A DNA stretch of 64,000 bases. Source: UBA1240 sp045599185 (GTDB lineage: Bacteria; Spirochaetota; Spirochaetia; Treponematales; Treponemataceae). The translations under genes and the position numbers were made by a program. The notes beneath the pieces are model-generated. The model made no database searches, was not told the origin of the DNA, and was given only the letters and a program-made list of their open reading frames with translations. The stretch covers positions 124,001 through 188,000 of the forward strand of contig JAZRVO010000015.1 in NCBI GenBank assembly GCA_045599185.1. Reading direction: 5' to 3'. Below, in pieces: positions 34,713-42,154 of the stretch; the first letter of the stretch is position 1, and every line of letters begins with the position of its first letter.

Positions 34713-35555
34713 TTATTTATCTGCGTTTTGTTCGTCAGCAATTTCTTGAATTGCATCTACAGAAAGTCCAGTCAGAGAGGAAATTTGTTCCAAAGACAAG
34801 CCCATTTTCAAAGCATTCTGCGCTGTTTCGTAGGCTTTTTGAAGCGAACCGCGTTCTATTCCACTCTGAATTCCTTGTTCTATTCCTTCTTCAAATGCGG
34901 CTTGCTTTGCTTCATATACTCTGTCTTCTACATACATTTCTAGCGTCATGTTTTCCCTCCGCCACTGTTCGTGGCCATTATTCTCATACACTTTTTCACT
35001 CAGCCTGCGCGTAAGGTCATCGCTGGGCTGGCTGGTTGCAAAAAATTTCAGCAGCGCCGATGTATGAATATTATCACAACTGGCAAACTTTGTGAAATCG
35101 AAGAACAGTTTCTTGCACTTGTCGTTGTACTTTTCAGTTACCTTGCCGTTTACGGCGTTTTCTACCAGATAGCAAACTTCGCCGTCGCCTATTAAATCGA
35201 ACGGGCATAAAAATATTACATAGCTTTGTTTCAGTTCCTGATACGGTGCGCCGGTTTTAAGAATGTCGTAGTCGCACACGGCCTGATAGTAGCGCGCACG
35301 AAGCGGCAGGTTGCCGGTGTTTGTCATTTGCAGTTCCACGTCAAAAACGCTGGTACTGTTCTTTACGAACACATCTAAGCGCACGCCTTTTGTTTCATAC
35401 GCCGGCTTCAGCACTTCTTCGGTTTTTACGTCTTCCAGATGGTCAATTTCTATTTGCAGCAGCGTTTCAAGAACCTGCCGGCAAAGTTCCTTGTCCTGCA
35501 TCACCATTGCAAACATTACGGCGTTGGTGATTGGTATTATTCGGTTGGTTTGCAT
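34713..35555 (-). CDS. Rpn family PD-(D/E)XK nuclease / putative transposase
   Basis: 280 residues, preceded by GGAGG. N-terminal PD-(D/E)XK nuclease core: VRLDVFVKN then FDVELQM supply the catalytic Asp and ExQ pattern, and RARYYQAVCDYDIL follows as usual in this family. The C-terminus has the typical repetitive segment EEGIEQGIQSGIERG and a helix-turn-helix-like end. Rpn proteins are often annotated as transposases and promote recombination by DNA cleavage; they are expanded in treponemes. A solitary accessory gene next to a tRNA. Confidence 0.88.
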   Translation of the reverse strand: MQTNRIIPITNAVMFAMVMQDKELCRQVLETLLQIEIDHLEDVKTEEVLKPAYETKGVRLDVFVKNSTSVFDVELQMTNTGNLPLRARYYQAVCDYDILKTGAPYQELKQSYVIFLCPFDLIGDGEVCYLVENAVNGKVTEKYNDKCKKLFFDFTKFASCDNIHTSALLKFFATSQPSDDLTRRLSEKVYENNGHEQWRRENMTLEMYVEDRVYEAKQAAFEEGIEQGIQSGIERGSLQKAYETAQNALKMGLSLEQISSLTGLSVDAIQEIADEQNADK

Positions 35556-35561
35556 TATTGC

Positions 35562-35613
35562 CTCCGCTATATTAATCTGCTTGAATATTATTTTTTCAGC
35601 AATTTTGGCGGAG
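35562..35613 (-). promoter_or_regulatory. Leader inverted repeat covering the Rpn gene ribosome binding site
   Basis: On the minus strand CTCCGC at 35613 can pair with GCGGAG at 35567-35562, which is the Shine-Dalgarno of the Rpn-type gene. Pairing would hide the site; the loop is 40 nt and AT-rich. Confidence 0.35.
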
Positions 35614-35747
35614 ATTTATAAAAGATTTTAACTTGTGCAAAAAGATTGATTAAAATAAAAAAAATGTCGCTGCAGGCAGATTTGAAATTGTTTTCTATTC
35701 TAGCGCCAAAAAAAACGCAAAAAAAATATTTTTTTTTGCAAAGGTAA

Positions 35748-35776
35748 TTGACATTTTTTTTGGTTTTTCATAGTAT
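35748..35776 (+). promoter_or_regulatory. Promoter of tRNA-Leu
   Basis: TTGACA (35748-35753), 17-nt spacer, TAGTAT (35771-35776), about 20 nt before the tRNA. Same elements as at the tRNA-Lys gene. Between 35614 and 35747 only AT-rich DNA is seen. Confidence 0.85.
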
Positions 35777-35795
35777 ATATATGTTCATAGGAACT

Positions 35796-35877
35796 GCGGG
35801 GGTGGTGGAATTGGTAGACACGCTAGCTTGAGGTGCTAGTGGCGCGAGCTGTGCCAGTTCAAGTCTGGTCTCCCGCA
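35796..35877 (+). tRNA. tRNA-Leu (anticodon GAG)
   Basis: 82 nt. Acceptor stem GCGGGGG pairs with CTCCCGC (one G-U). Anticodon stem CTAGC/GCTAG encloses TTGAGGT with anticodon GAG. A long variable arm follows, as in class II tRNAs, then the T arm with GTTCAAG. Discriminator A. CCA is not encoded. Confidence 0.96.
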
Positions 35878-35878
35878 T

Positions 35879-35909
35879 AAAGCTTCAACGAAAGTTGAAG
35901 CTTTTTTTT
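35879..35909 (+). terminator. Terminator of tRNA-Leu
   Basis: Perfect 11-bp stem AAAGCTTCAAC/GTTGAAGCTTT closed by a GAAA loop and followed by T8. Confidence 0.96.
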
Positions 35910-36300
35910 GCCCAAATGCAAAACACCCGGTACGCTATATATAGCGTAGGTACCTTAAAAAACTTCAAAGCCAAAAGTTCCTTTTTAAAGCCTGTTTTTT
36001 CCCTTTTTTTGCCCAAAAATGCTGATTTTAAAAACAACCTTTTGTTTTTAAAATTTCAACAGGTTGTTTTAAAAATTTCATACGGTTGAATTTTTTACCG
36101 GAAAAGTACCAAATTCGGGCAAAATTCAGTTAAATTTCTCCATTTTCTCCAGTATTTTTCAGTTATTTTTTGCCCGTTTTTTTAACCCGCGGTACGCTAC
36201 ATATAGCGTACTTGCTATTTTCTGCAAGGGGCAATTTTGCCAGCCCTGGCACGCTAAAAAGGGCTTATTGCGGTTCATTATTTTGCATTAACCTAAAAAA
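35910..36300. other. Gene-less region bounded by two TACGCTA palindromes
   Basis: TACGCTATATATAGCGTA at 35931-35948 is an 18-bp perfect palindrome. GTACGCTA/TAGCGTAC at 36192-36211 repeats it with a changed centre. Both are preceded by TTTTTTGCCC...ACCC..GGTACGCTA, so about 45 bp are directly repeated 260 bp apart. The DNA between is T-rich with no coding frame worth calling. Confidence 0.7.
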
Positions 36301-36408
36301 AGAAGGAATAAGCTGCCGGCCGTAAGAATATTTTGTTATATTGCATTGTTTTGAAATATATGCAACTATATGACAATTATGAAAAAGTTGTCATTTACCG
36401 AAAGTTCT

Positions 36409-36440
36409 CTATTTTTCTATTTTTCTATTTTTCTATTTTT
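36409..36440. repeat. Four tandem CTATTTTT octamers
   Basis: Perfect 8-bp tandem repeat. It lies in non-coding DNA some 350 bp before the first gene of the paralogue array. Such tracts are prone to slippage. Confidence 0.85.
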
Positions 36441-36507
36441 TGCGCCGCGCCGGAAACTGACAATTTGGAAAGACTTTTGTCATTCCGAACTTGTACAAAA
36501 AGGGGCG

Positions 36508-36585
36508 CAGTTTTTGCGCAGTCAAAAACTGGGGGCTTTTTGCGTATATCAAGCGGAAATAAGAGACAAAGCAAGCAGCAAAAGC
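36508..36585 (+). repeat. Structured repeat family, copy F
   Basis: First hairpin CAGTTTTTG/CAAAAACTG (36508-36531), then outer stem GCTTTTTGC (36535)/GCAAAAGC (36578) around a 34-nt loop with AAGCGGAAATAAGAGACAAAG. Followed at once by a REP-like unit. Confidence 0.65.
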
Positions 36586-36588
36586 ATT

Positions 36589-36663
36589 GTCATTCCGAAC
36601 TAGTTTCGGAATCTACGATAAGTACAGAAACCGTGATAGATGCTGAAATAAATTCAGCATGAC
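36589..36663. repeat. REP-like double hairpin
   Basis: GTCATTCCGAACTAGTTTCGGAAT arm split as ATTCCGAA/TTCGGAAT, 30-nt linker, GCTGAA/TTCAGC arm, ATGAC. Complete unit. A truncated start of the same unit lies at 36479-36494. Confidence 0.85.
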
Positions 36664-36671
36664 TTGCTTTT

Positions 36672-36722
36672 GCTTTTTGCGTATACCAAGCGGAAATAAG
36701 AGACAAAGCAAACAGCAAAAGC
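36672..36722 (+). repeat. Structured repeat family, copy G
   Basis: Outer stem GCTTTTTGC (36672)/GCAAAAGC (36715) around the same loop as copy F. Copies F and G together with their REP units form a tandem duplication with a 137-bp period (36541 to 36678). Confidence 0.65.
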
Positions 36723-36725
36723 CTT

Positions 36726-36769
36726 GTCATTCCGAACTTGTTTCGGAATCCACGGCAAGAACAGAAACC
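36726..36769. repeat. Half REP-like unit before the first paralogue
   Basis: ATTCCGAA/TTCGGAAT arm and linker are present; the GCTGAA/TTCAGC arm is missing. It ends about 30 bp before the ATG at 36797. Confidence 0.8.
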
Positions 36770-36796
36770 ATAACTAATAAATAAAAGGAAAGTAAA

Positions 36797-38383
36797 ATGA
36801 AAAAACTGATTTTTACATTATTGTTCACTTTGGCGTGTGCGGCAATTTTTGCAGCTGCACCCACTAAAAAGGACTTTGACGAATGGAACAGCCTTACGGA
36901 AGATGAAAGAATGCTGTGCCTTTTAACCGACCCCTATGTATCAGATGATGGCTTAAAAACCACAAGCGTAAACCCGGAACCTGTAAACAAAGGCAAAAAG
37001 TCAATAGACCGTCTTAATAACGGATGGGGAGCTTATTCAAGAAAAGATGTGCTTCAGTGGTATGTTACTAAGATGAATGGTCTTTGCAGAGTAAATTATG
37101 AAAGTGCAAAAGAACTTTACAACAAATATCCCGGTTCTACTGTAGAAGAAATTGCAATAGCAGAATGTCTTTATTTGGAAGACCTTCCATATTTAATTTT
37201 TTATGCAGACAATCATGAAAAGCTTGGTGAATACGCTTTTTTGGCTTTGGATGCCGTAAAGATTTTAACGCCTTTAAGATATGCTGTTGCCGCAAACTGG
37301 ATTACGGAACAGGAAGCTGTGGAATTTGCAAAACCTGTTCTGGACGAAGTTGCAAATGCCTTTTATTCCTATGAAGATTTTATTGCGCATTATACTCTTG
37401 AAAATAGCCTTATGTCTTTAATAGGCGTAATAAGCACTAATATAGACACATACAATAAACGGAATGTTCCGGCTGTGCTGGCAAGATATGCAAAACCGTC
37501 TTCTTCAAAATATGCAATAAATTACGATATAAAGTTTCCGGCGCAAAAACAGAACGGCAACCCCATTTTAACGTACGACGATGTTTTTTATACCCCGGAC
37601 GAAGATTCCTTAAAATTATATGCACTTAGAAGATGGGTATATAGAGAAAATGACCGCCTTTCTACAGAAGAAGTAAAAAAATTAAAGTCATATATTGAAG
37701 AAAAAAAATACATACCGGCAGTAGCTTATAGGGGTCTTCTTGTTGATGGCGAGAATAAAGATTATGAAGGAATGAAAGATTATCTGAAAGCTTTTGATAA
37801 CGCAGGAACAAAAACATCTTTATATCACATGGCATATATATTATATGGCGAATACTGCGCGATGACGCCGCAGGGAAAAGAATATTTGCTTTGGGTTATT
37901 GAAAAACAGGAAGGCGAAAAAAGCTATTATTTTTTACGTTCCATATACAACGTATTTCAATTAATGGAATTGGTGAATAGCAGTTTGCCCGGTGATGATT
38001 TTTTTTCGATTGTATCTGTGCTGGCAGAACCTGCAAGCGAAATGTTAGATAATTACAATAAAGCAGTAAGTGCGTTCTCTGCTACAGAATTTGATTCTTT
38101 AGATTGGGAATTGCGTGAAACGTATACGGAATTATATTTATTTGCTAATTGTGTTTGTTTTGCTTTTAACGCAAAAAACAGTATTGTAAGTTTTTTGGCA
38201 AGAAATAACGAAGAAGCCTATGATTGTGCAAAAAAAGCAAGGGAAATCCTGAATTATTTTGTTGAAAATAAAATGGAAAATGAATTAAGAGATTTTTTTG
38301 GAAGTAAAGACTTTGATGAATATTTGTCGGATTTGGAATTTGTAGAGAACAAATTCAACAAACGGTATATTCCGAATAATTAA
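36797..38383 (+). CDS. Secreted protein of a tandem four-member family, member 1
   Basis: 528 residues, no recognised domain. Signal peptide MKKLIFTLLFTLACAAIFA followed by the family block WNSLTEDERMLCLLTDP and VNPEP. A second conserved block lies near residue 240: YAINYDIKFPAQ, NGNPILTYDDVFYTP. Mostly helical and acidic by eye. AAAGGAAAG precedes the ATG. Closest to member 4 at 42155, with which it shares nearly the same first 50 residues and the KFPAQ block. Periplasmic or outer-membrane location is likely; function unknown. Confidence 0.8.
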   Translation: MKKLIFTLLFTLACAAIFAAAPTKKDFDEWNSLTEDERMLCLLTDPYVSDDGLKTTSVNPEPVNKGKKSIDRLNNGWGAYSRKDVLQWYVTKMNGLCRVNYESAKELYNKYPGSTVEEIAIAECLYLEDLPYLIFYADNHEKLGEYAFLALDAVKILTPLRYAVAANWITEQEAVEFAKPVLDEVANAFYSYEDFIAHYTLENSLMSLIGVISTNIDTYNKRNVPAVLARYAKPSSSKYAINYDIKFPAQKQNGNPILTYDDVFYTPDEDSLKLYALRRWVYRENDRLSTEEVKKLKSYIEEKKYIPAVAYRGLLVDGENKDYEGMKDYLKAFDNAGTKTSLYHMAYILYGEYCAMTPQGKEYLLWVIEKQEGEKSYYFLRSIYNVFQLMELVNSSLPGDDFFSIVSVLAEPASEMLDNYNKAVSAFSATEFDSLDWELRETYTELYLFANCVCFAFNAKNSIVSFLARNNEEAYDCAKKAREILNYFVENKMENELRDFFGSKDFDEYLSDLEFVENKFNKRYIPNN

Positions 38384-38444
38384 TCCCCGCCATTCGGAAT
38401 GCTGAACGGCAGAGGAAAGGTACGCAGTTTTTGCCTTGCAAAAA

Positions 38445-38525
38445 CTACGTCAATTTTTCTGCAAGTTGGCTTGTGCCTTTTGCTTTTTATAGGCAAAAAC
38501 TACGTCAATTTTTTGTAAGTTGGCT
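38445..38525. repeat. Tandem leader repeat before member 2
   Basis: CTACGTCAATTTTTCTG followed by AAGTTGGCT occurs at 38445 and, slightly changed, at 38500. Preceded by a hairpin AGTTTTTGC/GCAAAAACT at 38426. The unit recurs at 40283 and 42107, each before a paralogue. Confidence 0.8.
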
Positions 38526-38547
38526 AATAAATAAAAAGGAAAGTAAA

Positions 38548-40077
38548 ATGAAAAAACTGATTTTTGCACTGTTGTTTACTTTTGCGTGTACGGCAATTTT
38601 TGCAATTGCTTATACTGCTAAATGGAATGAAGAATGGAAAAAACTTACGGAAGAAGAACAGTGGTTCTGCCTTTTGTCCGAACCGCTTACGGAACGAAAC
38701 GCCCTTAGCATAATAAGCGTAAACCCAGAACCATTTGTGCCGGAAGGCAAACAAAGCCATTCGCAGGGCATTCTGGAAAACTCATGGCAATGTTTTTCCA
38801 AGGAAGAACTTATTGCTACGGCTGAAGAGTTTTGGAATGGAGAAGAAAAAGTTATAGCAGAATATAATTTTCTAAAGTCAAAAGTTGCCGGTTTGCAGGC
38901 AAGTCCGGCAAGCAAAGTAACCGCTGCAATAGAAAAGCTTGCCGCAGAAGAAATTCTGGATTTTAGTTCTATTGCAAGGCTGTATTATATTGTAGAAATG
39001 CAGGATATTTTAGGCGAAAACGGACTGCTTGCATGGAATTATGGCAAACTGCTTGCCGGTTTGCGCTGGGGTATTGGTGCAGGCTGGCTTACAGAAGCCG
39101 AAGCGCTTGACCTGGCAAAACCCTTTATTGATTTTCTGCTGAATGCTTTCGATTCCTGGGAAGATTATGCCGTTCATTATGCCTTTGGACGTGCCTATTA
39201 TGCCTTGCAATACGGATTGAATTATACGAAGTATTTTAACGAAGCACTTGAAGACGTTAGGCTATATGACATTGAAGTTGAAGAAGACGAAAAAGACAAG
39301 ATTTTTACTTTTCACGGCATAAAGTTTCCCGGCTTAAACGTAAACGGCAACCGTATTCTTACCTACAGCGATGCAGTTTATAAGCCTTCCAAAGAAGCGG
39401 AACTATGGATGCTTACCGTAAGGCAGGCCCGTCATCCCGGCGATGTTACGGATTTGGAATATGCCTCTTATCTTAATTTCCTTAAAAAGAAAAAACACCT
39501 GCCGCGCGTGGCATACAATCTGGTTCAGATGCAGCGTGATAATGAATGGACAAAAACTACTGCCCAGATAGATTCGTTACCAAAGCCGCTTTCTGATGCA
39601 GATTTGGAAAAAAGAAACAGGCTTGTTAGTAATACGTATAAAAAAGATATGAAATTCTACGATGAAGCAAATGCTTCGTTTAAGAAAGCTGATAAATATA
39701 ATCCGCTGTATATCCAGTTCTATATGGAATACGCCGTTACGTCTTTTCAGGCAGGAGACTATAAAAAATACTGTTCGCTTTTTACGGATGTTTTATCCGG
39801 CTTTGAAGAAGAAATTCAGCAGACGGCAGATATAAAAAACTTTACCTGCCTGTATTATTTGGCGTATGCCGAAAAGGAAAAGCATGCCAGAAACTATGAA
39901 GACTGCTACAGGTACACGGTAAAGGCACTTGACTATTTGAACGATGCAAAAACGGCACCTTCAATAGACTTTCTTAAACCCGAACAGATGGGCGCCATAC
40001 AGTCAGCCCTTTTTGACATGCTGAAAGACTGCGAAGAAAACCTTGCAAAAGAAAACCGCCGCCGCCAGACCGAATAA
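38548..40077 (+). CDS. Secreted protein of the tandem family, member 2
   Basis: 509 residues from ATG 38548, preceded by AAAGGAAAG; the frame is open upstream through the leader repeat but without signals. Signal peptide MKKLIFALLFTFACTAIFA. Family blocks: WKKLTEEEQWFCLLSEP, VNPEPF, then GLLAWNYGKLLAGLRWGIGAGWLTEAEAL, and FTFHGIKFPG with NGNRILTYSDAVYKPSKEA. Member 3 at 40370 is the closest relative. Basic C-terminal end. Function unknown. Confidence 0.8.
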   Translation: MKKLIFALLFTFACTAIFAIAYTAKWNEEWKKLTEEEQWFCLLSEPLTERNALSIISVNPEPFVPEGKQSHSQGILENSWQCFSKEELIATAEEFWNGEEKVIAEYNFLKSKVAGLQASPASKVTAAIEKLAAEEILDFSSIARLYYIVEMQDILGENGLLAWNYGKLLAGLRWGIGAGWLTEAEALDLAKPFIDFLLNAFDSWEDYAVHYAFGRAYYALQYGLNYTKYFNEALEDVRLYDIEVEEDEKDKIFTFHGIKFPGLNVNGNRILTYSDAVYKPSKEAELWMLTVRQARHPGDVTDLEYASYLNFLKKKKHLPRVAYNLVQMQRDNEWTKTTAQIDSLPKPLSDADLEKRNRLVSNTYKKDMKFYDEANASFKKADKYNPLYIQFYMEYAVTSFQAGDYKKYCSLFTDVLSGFEEEIQQTADIKNFTCLYYLAYAEKEKHARNYEDCYRYTVKALDYLNDAKTAPSIDFLKPEQMGAIQSALFDMLKDCEENLAKENRRRQTE

Positions 40078-40130
40078 CAATGGCTTTTCGTCATTCCGAA
40101 CGGTTTTTTTGTCATTCGGTATGGAAACCT

Positions 40131-40205
40131 GTCATTCCGAACTCGTTTCGGAATCCACGGCAGGAACAGAAACCGCGGCGGATGCTGAACCAGGTTCAGC
40201 ATGAC
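40131..40205. repeat. REP-like double hairpin between members 2 and 3
   Basis: Complete unit: ATTCCGAACTCGTTTCGGAAT arm, linker, GCTGAACCAGGTTCAGC arm, ATGAC. Two short fragments of the first arm lie upstream at 40089 and 40111. Confidence 0.85.
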
Positions 40206-40282
40206 TTGCTTTTGCTTTTTGTGCTGTTTCTAACTGCTGCTTTTTATAGGCAAAAGCCCATAGTTTTTTGCAAAGCAAAAAA

Positions 40283-40309
40283 CTACGTCAATTTTTCTGT
40301 AAGTTGGCT
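40283..40309. repeat. Leader repeat before member 3
   Basis: CTACGTCAATTTTTCTG followed by TAAGTTGGCTT, preceded by the hairpin AGTTTTTTGC/GCAAAAAACT at about 40263-40284. Unlike at members 2 and 4, about 60 bp of other sequence separate it from the ATG. Confidence 0.75.
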
Positions 40310-40369
40310 TGTGCTTTTGCTTTGCAAAACTCGCATTTTACATTTCGTAAATAAAAACAAGGGGAAAAA

Positions 40370-41914
40370 ATGAGAAAACTGATTATAGCACTTTTGCTTT
40401 TCTGTTCCGTTGCAGCCGGGTTTGCGGCAAACACTGCCAGCCTGCTTGACGAATGGAAAAAACTTACGGAAGAAGAACAGTGGTTCTGCCTTTTATCCGA
40501 ACCGCTTATGGCACAGAACGACCTTAGCATTGTAAGCGTAAACCCGGAACCTTACGTGCAGGAAGGCAGAAAAAGCGTTTCGCAGGACATTCTTGAAAAA
40601 GAATGGAACCTTTATTCGCGTGAAGACATACTCATGCAGGCAGAAGATTTTCTGGAAGGCAAAAGCGGACACAATGTTCTTTACAGTGCCTGCATGGAAA
40701 AGTTTAAAGCCACGGGGCTAAAAACAACCGCCGCAATTGAACAGTTCGCCATTAAAGAAGGGCTGGACTGCCGCACCATTGCAAGGCATTACTTTGTAGC
40801 AGAAACCAGAGACGTTTTAGGCGAATACGGTCTGCTTGCGTGGGATTACGGCAGAATGATTTCCGTTTTGCGCTGGGGCATTGGCGCAGGCTGGCTTACA
40901 GAAGCCGAAGCACTGGAAAAAGCAGCACCGTTCATTGAAAAATTAAAAAATTCCTACGCTTCGTGGGAAGATTATGCTTCGCATTTCGCATTTGGCAGGG
41001 CTTATTACGCAATTTCAACCGGCAGGGATTATAATTCAATGCTTGACCGCCTGAAGGAATGCGTTAAGCGCTACGATGTTGAAACCCTTCCGGAAGAAGA
41101 AAACAGCGTTTTTACCTTTCACAACATAGAATTTCCTGCCGTAGGCCGCCGGAAAAGAAACATGATTCTTTCTTACAAGGATATTGCCTACAAACCTTCA
41201 AAAGATGCCGCGTTCTGGATAGAAGCCGTAAAAGTTGAAAATAACCCGGACACAATCAACGACATGAACAATTCGGCAGTGCTTTCATATTTGAAGAAAA
41301 AGAAAAACATTCCGGCGGCGGTTGATTATGCAGCCACCGCCCAGGAAAAAAAAGAATCGGCAATGACATACGGCGTAATAAACTCTTTAAGGCAGCCGCT
41401 TTCCGAAGCAGACAAAGAAAGATCAAAAAAACTTACCGGCGATTTGATTGAAAGGCAGTTTAGAATTTATGACGATGCAAACAAGGTAATGCAGAACACT
41501 GACAGAGCCAGCGGTCTGTATTTCAGTTTTTCGCTTAAATATGCCCTGTTTGCCTTGCAGACAAATAATTACGAAAGAATAGTAAAGGTTATAGACAGCA
41601 TTTTTTTGAACCTGCCGGAAGAAAGATACCAGACAGCCGATTACCAGAACATTGTCTGTGCATATACGTGCATGCTGGCGGAAAGGGCAATGGAAGACCT
41701 GAATTTTGAAAAAGCCCATGAATATTTGGAAATATCTATTTCATGCCTTTCCGCTTCAAAAAACCTGCCTTACTGGGGCTTGCTTAGTTACGAAGAAATG
41801 CAGCAAATGCAGATAGAAAACCTTTTGTACTATATGCTGGATTATTGCGAAACCTTAATTAAAAGAAAAAACAGACAGGAACGCAGCGAAAAAAACAAAC
41901 TGAACAATTTTTAA
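40370..41914 (+). CDS. Secreted protein of the tandem family, member 3
   Basis: 514 residues. Signal peptide MRKLIIALLLFCSVAAGFA. Blocks WKKLTEEEQWFCLLSEP, VNPEPYV, GLLAWDYGRMISVLRWGIGAGWLTEAEAL, FTFHNIEFPA and MILSYKDIAYKPSKDA match member 2 closely. The C-terminus is Lys/Arg/Asn-rich. An AAGGGG ribosome binding site precedes the ATG. The pattern of helix pairs late in the protein could hide TPR-like repeats, but no clear motif is visible. Confidence 0.8.
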   Translation: MRKLIIALLLFCSVAAGFAANTASLLDEWKKLTEEEQWFCLLSEPLMAQNDLSIVSVNPEPYVQEGRKSVSQDILEKEWNLYSREDILMQAEDFLEGKSGHNVLYSACMEKFKATGLKTTAAIEQFAIKEGLDCRTIARHYFVAETRDVLGEYGLLAWDYGRMISVLRWGIGAGWLTEAEALEKAAPFIEKLKNSYASWEDYASHFAFGRAYYAISTGRDYNSMLDRLKECVKRYDVETLPEEENSVFTFHNIEFPAVGRRKRNMILSYKDIAYKPSKDAAFWIEAVKVENNPDTINDMNNSAVLSYLKKKKNIPAAVDYAATAQEKKESAMTYGVINSLRQPLSEADKERSKKLTGDLIERQFRIYDDANKVMQNTDRASGLYFSFSLKYALFALQTNNYERIVKVIDSIFLNLPEERYQTADYQNIVCAYTCMLAERAMEDLNFEKAHEYLEISISCLSASKNLPYWGLLSYEEMQQMQIENLLYYMLDYCETLIKRKNRQERSEKNKLNNF

Positions 41915-41960
41915 ACAGCACTTGCGGCGCGCCAAAAACTGACAAATTGTAAAAAACCCT

Positions 41961-42053
41961 GTCATTCCGAACTCGTTTCGGAATCCACGGCAGGTAGAGA
42001 AAGCATGATAGATGCTGTGCTTTAGCCGCCGAAGGCTAACAAGTTCAGCATGG
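41961..42053. repeat. REP-like unit with an extra hairpin inserted in its second arm
   Basis: First arm ATTCCGAACTCGTTTCGGAAT is normal. The second arm begins GATGCTG, is interrupted by about 25 bp containing TTAGCC/GGCTAA, and resumes as GTTCAGCAT. Confidence 0.75.
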
Positions 42054-42106
42054 CTTATGCTATTACTTTTTATAGGCAAAAGCCCATAGTTTTTGCCTTG
42101 CAAAAA

Positions 42107-42133
42107 CTACGTCAATTTTTCTGTAAGTTGGCT
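42107..42133. repeat. Leader repeat before member 4
   Basis: CTACGTCAATTTTTCTG followed by TAAGTTGGCT, preceded by hairpin AGTTTTTGC/GCAAAAACT. From here through the signal-peptide codons the DNA is almost the same as that before member 2. Confidence 0.8.
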
Positions 42134-42154
42134 AATAAATAAAAGGAAAGTAAA

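Noticed and set aside
35910..36300. Possible CRISPR array from repeated palindromes
   Set aside because: Only two palindromes with unequal flanks; no regular repeat-spacer pattern.
36333..36662. Open frames of 109 and 77 codons upstream of the paralogue array
   Set aside because: They run through the CTATTTTT tract, a structured repeat and a REP-like unit; codon content is repeat-derived and no ribosome binding site fits.
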